From an uncultured Mediterraneibacter sp. (lineage in GTDB: Bacteria; Bacillota; Clostridia; Lachnospirales; Lachnospiraceae), in NCBI RefSeq assembly GCF_934309415.1, contig NZ_CAKRDI010000049.1, positions 1-13,488 on the forward strand: 13,488 bases of DNA. Reading direction: 5' to 3'. Below, one piece after another: positions 1 to 5,360 of the stretch (position 1 is its first letter; each line of letters starts with the position of its first letter). The position numbers and the translations under genes are program-made. The notes under the pieces were generated by a model, which saw only the letters and a list, made by a program, of their open reading frames with translations, was not told the origin of the DNA and made no database searches.

Positions 1-482
1 TTTACAGACTGATAAAATTCATATCCGTCTATATACATTTTATGTGATAAAACTTCATAAATAATGGGCTTTCCATGTCTTTTACCAACAGTGATTGCTG
101 TGTTTTCGTTATCTGATAAATGGACATATAAGCGACTTTTCGAAATTAGTCCGTTTTCCTCAATGGATGAAACGTATTTTTCTCCTGTCCCGTGATATAA
201 CACTGCAGGAGGTTCTTTCTTGAGAAGTTCGACATCAACAACAATGGAATGCCCTTGATTTGCCCGGATTAGAGTCTTATCTCCATTGAATGAATATCGC
301 TGCTTATTATCTGTTTTAACAATTTCTTCCAGTGTATCCATGTCGATAGGATGTGTTTTTGATATACCGATTAAAAGTTCTTCGACAGAAGCCCAGCCAT
401 GTGTATCCAATGTGATTCCAATCTTTTCTGGATGATGTCGTAAAATCAAACTCAAAAACCGACTTGTTTTATTTAGATCCAT
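1..482 (-). CDS. kptA: RNA 2'-phosphotransferase KptA/Tpt1 family (3' end outside window)
   Basis: The visible 160 codons encode the N-terminal and most of the C-terminal lobe of a KptA/Tpt1 protein. This family moves an internal RNA 2'-phosphate onto NAD+, giving ADP-ribose 1'',2''-cyclic phosphate. Family landmarks seen are LSLILRHHPE near residues 10-19, GW at 29-30, IRANQGHS at 72-79, LYHGT at 95-99 and RLYVHLS at 117-123. The family's Arg-His-Arg-Arg catalytic tetrad can be placed at R15, H16, R62 and R117. Family members are about 180 residues, so roughly 20 C-terminal residues lie beyond the left edge. The ATG at 482 is chosen because it keeps the whole domain and has a GAAGG-type ribosome binding site upstream; an earlier ATG at about 490 hits a stop after six codons. 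Bacteria lack the eukaryotic tRNA splicing pathway that makes the usual substrate, so the physiological role is unknown. Confidence 0.9.
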   Translation of the reverse strand, partial: MDLNKTSRFLSLILRHHPEKIGITLDTHGWASVEELLIGISKTHPIDMDTLEEIVKTDNKQRYSFNGDKTLIRANQGHSIVVDVELLKKEPPAVLYHGTGEKYVSSIEENGLISKSRLYVHLSDNENTAITVGKRHGKPIIYEVLSHKMYIDGYEFYQSV

Positions 483-509
483 TTGTCATACCTTCTTCTA
501 ATTTGACGT

Positions 510-538
510 TTGCGTTTCTGTTTGCTTAACTGTATAAA
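510..538 (+). promoter_or_regulatory. putative promoter for the 587 reading frame
   Basis: TTGCGT (510-515), a 17-base spacer and TATAAA (533-538) make a plausible sigma-A promoter pointing right, back to back with the kptA promoter. The two would compete for the same stretch of DNA. Confidence 0.35.
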
Positions 539-542
539 ATTT

Positions 543-572
543 ATTATACTATTCTTACAATATTTTTCGCAA
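543..572 (-). promoter_or_regulatory. putative promoter for kptA
   Basis: Read on the minus strand, TTGCGA (572-567) is followed after 18 bases by a perfect TATAAT (548-543). This would start transcription near 536, leaving a leader of about 55 bases before the kptA ATG. Sequence-pattern evidence only. Confidence 0.45.
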
Positions 573-586
573 TAAAAAGGATGTGT

Positions 587-733
587 ATGAATACAATGTT
601 TGATTTATCTTACGGAATCGAAGAGCGCGGTATAGAAAAAGGTATAGAACTAGGACGTTTGAGCCTTATTCGGCATATGCTTTCGCAGCAAATGCCAGTA
701 GAGGATATCAAGAAGTCTGAAGAAATGTCATAA
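587..733 (+). pseudogene. 48-codon remnant of an Rpn/PD-(D/E)XK transposase-family protein
   Basis: This short frame begins MNTMFDLSYGIEERG and carries GIEKGIELG, the charged, glycine-spaced repeat typical of the C-terminal tail of Rpn-type / PD-(D/E)XK nuclease family transposases. It then runs as a short amphipathic helix (LIRHMLSQQMPVEDIKK). Those proteins are normally around 300 residues, and the nuclease domain with its catalytic D-E-x-K residues is absent here. An AAAAGG motif at 575-580 gives normal spacing to the ATG at 587, and a promoter-like sequence lies upstream, so the tail might still be expressed as a micro-protein. I consider decay of an old mobile-type gene more likely. The family link rests on the repeat motif alone. 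Confidence 0.5.
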
Positions 734-796
734 CTTTCCTCTGATTCTCGTGGTCTGTCATATCATAATTTATACTTGAGCAAAAAAAGCACATCA

Positions 797-825
797 TTGA
801 AAAATTGTCCTTTGCTTGCTATAAT
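797..825 (+). promoter_or_regulatory. near-consensus sigma-A promoter
   Basis: TTGAAA (797-802), a 17-base spacer and TATAAT (820-825) differ from the consensus at one -35 base. Predicted start is near 832, giving a leader of about 35 bases to the ATG at 867. This is the best promoter match in the left half of the window. Confidence 0.7.
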
Positions 826-866
826 GTTAGCAGTTTTAATTATTATGAAATACAGGTGAGTTATCA

Positions 867-1259
867 ATGAAACAAGCTCTAAACGATAGTATTCTTTTTG
901 TAGTTTTAGTAGTAATAATAGTAGCTTTAGTTATAACACTTATAGTTTTAATAATACAAGCAATCTGCAGGTCTGTGGCTGATAATTATATAGATAAGAA
1001 TAGAAGAAGCTTATTTAATAAAACAAGACCCTTATCAGATAAATGTGTTGAGGCAGAAAACAAGTTGTTAAATGAACTACGGACTTATTGGGCATATATA
1101 GATGAATTAGGACTTGATCAAGAATATACATGTTGCTTCCTGTTTGCTTTAGAATACATTGTCATCAGGGTAATGTGTCATAATATCTTCGACATTACAT
1201 TTCAATATATTACACAGTTTGTCAATTGTGTTTATTTGCACATTCTGATTATGTCTTAA
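867..1259 (+). CDS. small membrane protein of unknown function
   Basis: I do not recognise this 130-residue protein. Residues about 8-34 are a long uninterrupted hydrophobic stretch (V/I/L-rich, ending QAIC) that should form one transmembrane helix or an uncleaved signal anchor. It is followed by a charged region (about 35-85) predicted to be helical and partly coiled. The last 40 residues are again rather hydrophobic and rich in Cys, Tyr and Ile, which may be a second membrane-associated segment or the product of an old frameshift. The gene has its own near-consensus promoter, an AGGTGAG ribosome binding site eight or so bases upstream, and an inverted repeat downstream, so it looks like a complete single-gene unit. 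It is visibly richer in A and T than its right-hand neighbours, consistent with acquisition by transfer. Confidence 0.6.
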   Translation: MKQALNDSILFVVLVVIIVALVITLIVLIIQAICRSVADNYIDKNRRSLFNKTRPLSDKCVEAENKLLNELRTYWAYIDELGLDQEYTCCFLFALEYIVIRVMCHNIFDITFQYITQFVNCVYLHILIMS

Positions 1260-1298
1260 TCTATTCAACTGGAAACGGTTCATATGATGTTAATGAAA

Positions 1299-1338
1299 AA
1301 ACGCCTCTTTACAAGTGTGATGCAGTAAAGAGGTGTTT
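1299..1338. terminator. 14-bp inverted repeat, possible terminator
   Basis: Arms 1299-1312 and 1325-1338 pair over 14 bp with one G-T pair around a 12-base loop. The plus-strand transcript has no U-run after the stem, but the minus-strand one does (AAAAA at 1296-1300 reads as U's). It may therefore act mainly against leftward transcription, or be a weak terminator for the gene ending at 1259. Confidence 0.5.
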
Positions 1339-1385
1339 AAGTGTAATATAACATGTTTGTTGTTGTGAAAAAAGAGGAAAAGTAA

Positions 1386-1413
1386 TTGTTAAAGTTATTT
1401 TGTCTGATATTAT
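1386..1413 (+). promoter_or_regulatory. putative promoter for the ProX-type gene
   Basis: TTGTTA (1386-1391), a 16-base spacer and TATTAT (1408-1413) form a moderate sigma-A promoter about 77 bases before the next start codon. Pattern evidence only. Confidence 0.4.
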
Positions 1414-1489
1414 TTTACATATAGAAACTCAATGAATTTGCAAAATATCTGGAAAACAGAACTTATAGATTTACAGGAGCGAGAAAAAG

Positions 1490-2023
1490 ATGGAATTAGT
1501 AAATGGAAGACCACAACACACGGAAGGAAGATTGGATAAGGAGATTCGGGTATATGATTTTCTGGATGCTCTGGGGATTTCTTACCAGAGGATTGACCAT
1601 GAAGCGGCAATGACAATGGAAGCATGCGAGGAAATCGACAAGACATTGGAGGCTACAATCTGTAAGAATCTGTTGTTATGCAATCGACAGGAAACGCAGT
1701 TTTATTTACTTATGCTCCCGGGAGACAAAGTGTTTAAGACAAAGGATCTTTCAGCGCAGATTGAATCATCCAGGCTTTCTTTCGCAAAAGCCGAATATAT
1801 GGAAAAATATCTGGACATCACTCCTGGATCTCTGAGCGTACTCGGCCTTATGAATGATAAGGATAAAATTGTGCGTCTTTTGATTGATGAAGACGTACTT
1901 GCAGGAGAATATATCGGATGTCATCCATGCATTAATACATCAAGTCTGAGATTTCGGACAAAAGATCTTCTGGGGAAGATCATTCCGGCGATGGAACATG
2001 AGATGACGGTTGTGAAATTATAA
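1490..2023 (+). CDS. ProX/YbaK-family aminoacyl-tRNA deacylase
   Basis: This 177-residue protein matches the free-standing editing-domain family (ProX/PrdX, ProXp-ala, YbaK). These proteins hydrolyse amino acids wrongly attached to tRNA, most often alanine on tRNA-Pro, in the cytoplasm. Seen directly are the conserved lysine segment CKNLLLC (K59 is the candidate catalytic lysine), MLPGDK near 75-80, the TPGSLSVLGLMND segment near 111-123 and the GCHPC loop at 143-147 followed by NTSSLR. The length equals that of other single-domain family members, and nothing looks truncated. An AGGAG site at 1475-1479 supports the ATG at 1490. The 87-base gap to the next gene has no clear terminator, so the two may be co-transcribed. 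The family assignment is firm, but the exact tRNA and amino acid cannot be read from sequence. Confidence 0.88.
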   Translation: MELVNGRPQHTEGRLDKEIRVYDFLDALGISYQRIDHEAAMTMEACEEIDKTLEATICKNLLLCNRQETQFYLLMLPGDKVFKTKDLSAQIESSRLSFAKAEYMEKYLDITPGSLSVLGLMNDKDKIVRLLIDEDVLAGEYIGCHPCINTSSLRFRTKDLLGKIIPAMEHEMTVVKL

Positions 2024-2110
2024 TGTGAGTAATAAAAATTAATTACATTATTGTTGAACAGGATTTTGTTTCACAATTAAGGGAAAATAGCAGAGAGTGA
2101 GAGCAAAATA

Positions 2111-2797
2111 ATGAGTGAACTAACAAATTTACAAAAACAATTATTTGAATTACAAGATTTGAAATACAGAGATTTTCATGCTCATCTGATTCCGGATATA
2201 GACAAAGAAAAGGTGATAGGAATCCGTACACCACAACTGCGGAAATTTGCGAAAGAGTATGAAAAGACAGAAGGGGCGGAGAAGTTTTTAACGGAACTTC
2301 CGCATACATATTATGAGGAGAATAATTTACATATGATGATCATCAGTGGAAGAAAAGACTATGAGGAATGTGTAAAAGAAGTGGAAGATTTTCTCCCGTA
2401 TGTGGATAACTGGGCAACATGTGACCTTCCGGCACCGAAGTGTTTTGAAAAACATAAAGAAGAATTGCTTGTAAAGATCAGAGAGTGGATCAATTCAGAA
2501 CACACTTATACAATCCGTTATGGAATAGGGATGCTGATGCGTCTTTATCTGGATGAAGATTTTTCACCGGAGTATCTGGAACTTGTGGCAGGAGTGGAAT
2601 CCGAAGCGTATTATGTGAACATGATGATTGCATGGTATATGGCAACTGCTCTGGCAAAACAGTGGGAGGATACAGTTCCATATATTGAGGAAGGAAAATT
2701 GTCTCCGTGGGTACACAGAAAAACGATTCAAAAAGCAGTGGAAAGTTATCGGATTACAAAAGAGCAGAAAGAATATCTTAAGGGATTCCGAAAGTAA
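2111..2797 (+). CDS. DNA alkylation repair protein, AlkD-like HEAT-repeat glycosylase
   Basis: This 228-residue protein belongs to the AlkD-type family, built from HEAT-like helical repeats, which removes N3- and N7-alkylated purines from DNA. Family signatures visible include GIRTPQLRKFAKEY near 37-50, LPHTYYEENNLH near 63-74 and YVDNWATCD at 97-105. They also include YTIRYGIGMLM near 133-143, YYVNMMIAWYMATALAKQW near 167-185 and TIQKAVESYRI near 209-219. In Bacillus cereus AlkD, W109, D113 and R148 line the active site; W101 and D105 here show the same spacing, and R136 is the likely third residue. Length is normal for the family. An AGAGAGTGAGAG purine stretch before the ATG serves as ribosome binding site. 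The gene follows the tRNA-editing gene and is closed by a terminator. Confidence 0.9.
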   Translation: MSELTNLQKQLFELQDLKYRDFHAHLIPDIDKEKVIGIRTPQLRKFAKEYEKTEGAEKFLTELPHTYYEENNLHMMIISGRKDYEECVKEVEDFLPYVDNWATCDLPAPKCFEKHKEELLVKIREWINSEHTYTIRYGIGMLMRLYLDEDFSPEYLELVAGVESEAYYVNMMIAWYMATALAKQWEDTVPYIEEGKLSPWVHRKTIQKAVESYRITKEQKEYLKGFRK

Positions 2798-2817
2798 TAA
2801 ATGATAGGAATGGATGT

Positions 2818-2851
2818 AGTAAGAGACGCCTCATAGAGGGTGTCTTTTACT
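2818..2851 (+). terminator. intrinsic terminator after the alkylation-repair gene
   Basis: AGTAAGAGACGCCTC and GAGGGTGTCTTTTACT pair across an ATA loop, with G-T pairs and one bulge. The right arm ends in a T-rich stretch (CTTTTACTATATT). Its place 20 bases after the stop codon fits a terminator. Confidence 0.7.
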
Positions 2852-2985
2852 ATATTGCGTAAAAATGTAAGAGTTTGTCTGAAGCGTTTCTACAATCGAC
2901 AGGTTTGCATTTTATGAAGGTTTGTTAAAAAAAAGAAATATGTAGTATTAAAAACCATATAAAATGGTAAAAAATACAATATTGA

Positions 2986-3014
2986 TTGACATGATCCAGG
3001 AAATGATTTATAGT
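2986..3014 (+). promoter_or_regulatory. promoter of the FabK-like gene
   Basis: A perfect TTGACA (2986-2991), a 17-base spacer and TATAGT (3009-3014) form a strong sigma-A promoter. Transcription would begin near 3021, giving a leader of about 50 bases. Confidence 0.75.
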
Positions 3015-3020
3015 TAAAAT

Positions 3021-3037
3021 AGTTTGAAAATCAAAAT
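3021..3037. promoter_or_regulatory. FabT-like operator over the transcription start
   Basis: The 13-base palindrome TTTGA-AAA-TCAAA (3023-3035) sits in a 17-base context that fits the published FabT box (ANTTTGATTATCAAATT) at nearly all positions. FabT is a MarR-family repressor of fatty acid synthesis genes in Firmicutes. The site begins right at the predicted +1, a position where a bound repressor would block transcription. No fabT gene is in the window, so the regulator is inferred. Confidence 0.6.
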
Positions 3038-3070
3038 AAATAAAACTCAGACATAAATCAGGAGGAAATC

Positions 3071-4156
3071 ATGAATTTAACAGAATATAAAAACAAGCTG
3101 AAAGCATTACAAATTGGGGAGAAAACAGCTGAGATCCCAATCATTCAGGGAGGAATGGGAGTAGGAATCAGCAGAAGCAGTCTGGCAGGAGCGGTAGCGA
3201 AAGAAGGAGGAATCGGTGTCATCTCTACAGCTCAGATTGGATATGATGAAGAGGGATTCGAGCAGGATCAGGCAGGATGTAATCGCCTGGCAATCAGAAA
3301 GCATCTGCAGAAAGCAAAAGAAATTGCCTGCGGAAATGGTCTGGTTGGAGTAAATATCATGGTTGCATTAAAGCATTATGCAGAGCATGTGAAAGAGGCA
3401 GTTGCAGCAGGTGCAGATGTGATTATCAGTGGTGCAGGACTTCCAATGACACTTCCATCACTGGTCAGTGAGGAATGCGGCACGAAGATTGCCCCGATTG
3501 TATCTTCGAAAAGAGCGGCACAGTTAATCTTGAAGATGTGGTCTCATAAGTATGACAGGACAGCAGATTTTCTTGTCATTGAAGGTCCGAAAGCGGGAGG
3601 ACATCTTGGCTTTTCCAGAGAGCAGCTGGATCAGATTAATACACTTGATTACGATGAAGAAATCCGTCAGATCATTGCCTGTAAGGAGGAATACGAGCAG
3701 CGTTATGAAAAAAAGATTCCGGTGATTGTAGCAGGTGGAATTTTTGACAGAGAGGATATTCATCATGTATTGGATCTTGGGGCGGATGGTGTACAGATCG
3801 CAAGCCGATTTGTGGCAACCAAAGAATGTGATGCATCCGAGGCTTACAAACAGGCTTATCTTGATGCGAAAGAAGAGGATGTGCAGATTATACAAAGCCC
3901 GGTTGGAATGCCAGGAAGAGCCATTCGAAATGGTCTGATCAGGCAGGTAGAGACAGCAAAACTGCCAGTGAAAAAGTGTTATAACTGTCTGGAAAAATGC
4001 AATCCGGGGAAAGTTCCGTATTGTATCACAAAAGCATTGATTGATGCGGTAAAGGGAGATGTGGAAAATGGTCTTGTGTTCTGTGGAAGTAATGTTGGCA
4101 GAATTCGTGAGATAGTGACAGTGCATGAGCTGATGATGGAGTTATGTGGGGAGTAA
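3071..4156 (+). CDS. FabK/nitronate monooxygenase-like FMN oxidoreductase
   Basis: This is a 361-residue TIM-barrel flavoprotein of the family that includes enoyl-ACP reductase II (FabK) and nitronate monooxygenase. Seen are the N-terminal IIQGGMGVGIS loop near 24-34, GVNIMVAL near 92-99 and GADVIISGAGLP near 114-125. They also include the conserved EGPKAGGH with H178 (the active-site histidine position in the family) and the FMN-phosphate segments AGGI and GADGVQIASRF. It is about 40 residues longer than FabK. The extra length includes a cysteine group, C303-x2-C306-x3-C310-x7-C318, that could bind a metal or Fe-S cluster. AGGAGG at 3060-3065 supports the ATG at 3071. The gene stands alone under a strong promoter with a FabT-like operator, which favours a role in fatty acid synthesis or enoyl reduction over nitronate detoxification. 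Sequence alone does not settle the substrate. Confidence 0.8.
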   Translation: MNLTEYKNKLKALQIGEKTAEIPIIQGGMGVGISRSSLAGAVAKEGGIGVISTAQIGYDEEGFEQDQAGCNRLAIRKHLQKAKEIACGNGLVGVNIMVALKHYAEHVKEAVAAGADVIISGAGLPMTLPSLVSEECGTKIAPIVSSKRAAQLILKMWSHKYDRTADFLVIEGPKAGGHLGFSREQLDQINTLDYDEEIRQIIACKEEYEQRYEKKIPVIVAGGIFDREDIHHVLDLGADGVQIASRFVATKECDASEAYKQAYLDAKEEDVQIIQSPVGMPGRAIRNGLIRQVETAKLPVKKCYNCLEKCNPGKVPYCITKALIDAVKGDVENGLVFCGSNVGRIREIVTVHELMMELCGE

Positions 4157-4228
4157 CAGTTCAGCCATGAAGTTTACTGTTCACTCCCATGTCAATCACT
4201 CCGCTGATTGGCATGGATGAGCTGTTAC
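4153..4228. repeat. nested palindromic element overlapping the stop codon
   Basis: Outer arms 4153-4163 and 4218-4228 pair over 11 bp with one G-T pair. They enclose an inner 12-bp hairpin (4187-4198 with 4205-4216, loop CTCCGC). The left arm contains the TAA of the FabK-like gene. No T-run follows, so it is not a classical terminator. The internal string TACTGTTCAC (4175-4184) recurs in another palindrome at 13360-13392, suggesting a dispersed intergenic repeat family. Confidence 0.6.
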
Positions 4229-4423
4229 AAAATTACTTCTGTAATCTTTCAAAATAGGAACTCTCATGTTAGAATAAAAGACAGATGTATGAACTACAAC
4301 AACAGAAATTTTAAAGTAGACTGAAGATAGTTTCTGCAAGATATGTATCACAATTTGCAGGAATGTTTTTCAAATCTATTTTGAAATCACGGAATAAGAG
4401 GAAAGTATAGAGAGAGAAAACAT

Positions 4424-4957
4424 ATGGTACAACATGAGTTGAATTATCGGGTAACATTAATAAATTGCAATGGAAAAGAATTACAGGCCGCAAAGTATTT
4501 GCAGATTTTTGCAGGAATGGAAGAGCTGGATGCCAGAAAGATAGTTTCCGTTCTGCCGCGTGTATTATTTGACAGTCTGGATGGAGAGGCATGTTCTTAC
4601 ATAGAAGATGCATTTGATTTTTATGGGATCAAATACAGTCTGGAACAGGTGGACGAGACCTATGATATCCCGGATTATCCATCAGCACAGGTAATCGCAC
4701 TTGGCAGTATGGTGGATTACTTCGGGCAGAGAACAGAGTATTCCAATATTGGAAGAAAATACGGATTTAAGGTAAGAGGCAGTCTGAATGATACTCCGTT
4801 TCTTGTAAAAGACGGTCTGACAGAGCAACAGGCAGAATCGTTAAAAATGGAATTAAGAAATATGGGAATGTCAGCACAGGTGATGCGTAGTTCAAGTAAA
4901 GTTCAGGGTGTGAAACGCATGGGACTGCTGGAGAGCATCTTTTCGAAGAAATTTTGA
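4424..4957 (+). CDS. hypothetical protein, possibly two L7/L12-like folds
   Basis: No named family is recognised with confidence for this 177-residue soluble protein. It has no signal peptide or membrane segment. Two halves look alike in plan. Residues about 8-72 run strand, helix (AAKYLQIFAG), helix (DARKIVSVLPRVLFDSL) and helix (EACSYIEDAFDFYGIKYSL). Residues about 88-156 end in PFLVKDGLTEQQAESLKMEL followed by RNMGMSAQV. The latter resembles the C-terminal fold of ribosomal protein L7/L12, where a proline-valine-lysine strand turn leads to a helix of the form EEAE-x-LK and a GA-x-V strand. It ends LLESIFSKKF. A purine stretch (AGAGAG, 4409-4415) precedes the ATG. Its stop codon touches a foreign ATPase fragment, so any original downstream partner may have been lost. 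The fold idea is inference. Confidence 0.65.
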   Translation: MVQHELNYRVTLINCNGKELQAAKYLQIFAGMEELDARKIVSVLPRVLFDSLDGEACSYIEDAFDFYGIKYSLEQVDETYDIPDYPSAQVIALGSMVDYFGQRTEYSNIGRKYGFKVRGSLNDTPFLVKDGLTEQQAESLKMELRNMGMSAQVMRSSSKVQGVKRMGLLESIFSKKF

Positions 4958-5261
4958 CGACACAGACTTGAGTGAGTCGATGCAGGATGTCTATGAAGAA
5001 AAGAAATGTCCGTTTATTGTTATTGTAGATGAATGGGACTGTATATTTAGAAAATTCCGACAGGATAAAGAAGCGCAGGAAAAATATCTTGATTTTCTGA
5101 GAGATTTATTAAAAGATAAAGAATGTATTCATTTAGCATATTTGACTGGAATTTTGCCGATAAAAAAATACGGAACACATTCTGCCCTGAATATGTTTGA
5201 TGAATTTTCTATGATCAATCAGGGACTTTTGGCCTTTTATGTGGGATTCACAGGGGAATGA
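4956..5261 (+). pseudogene. fragment of AAA-ATPase-like/PD-(D/E)XK nuclease family protein
   Basis: The reading frame matches the middle of the predicted AAA-ATPase domain found in many gut Firmicutes and Bacteroidetes (the AAA-ATPase_like plus PD-(D/E)XK architecture, usually 500 or more residues). It shows the Walker B strand FIVIVDEWD, then EKYLDFLRDLLKD, LAYLTGILPIKKYGTHSALNMFDEFSM split across adjacent segments, and a final YVGFTGE. The Walker A region and the entire nuclease half are missing. Family-like sequence starts at about 4956 (DDTDLSES), in a different frame from the preceding gene and touching its stop codon. The only start available is a TTG at 4968 without a ribosome binding site. 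The frame ends inside a terminator stem. I judge it a non-functional remnant left by recombination. Confidence 0.75.
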
Positions 5262-5290
5262 CCATCACTAAATTAGCATAGTGATGGTCA
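5259..5290 (+). terminator. 12-bp perfect hairpin terminator
   Basis: Arms 5259-5270 and 5279-5290 are perfect complements (TGACCATCACTA / TAGTGATGGTCA) around an 8-base loop, followed by the T-rich TTATTTCTGTT. The left arm includes the TGA that ends the ATPase fragment, so the hairpin probably belonged to a different, now lost, gene end. Confidence 0.7.
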
Positions 5291-5300
5291 TTATTTCTGT

Positions 5301-5355
5301 TCCTGTTCAATTTACTGCAGATGTGACTTTGAGGTTGAGTCAGGGAAGAACAGGA
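5301..5355. repeat. 8-bp inverted repeat in the convergent spacer
   Basis: TCCTGTTC (5301-5308) and GAACAGGA (5348-5355) are perfect complements separated by 39 bases, between the plus-strand terminator and the 3' end of the minus-strand regulator. No T-run is attached on either strand. It may be a weak leftward transcript end, or chance. Confidence 0.3.
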
Positions 5356-5360
5356 GAATT

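Noticed and set aside
3524..4126. 200-codon open frame on the minus strand
   Set aside because: It lies wholly opposite the well-supported FabK-like gene, has a Cys/Phe/His-rich random-looking product and no recognisable domain; an antisense shadow.
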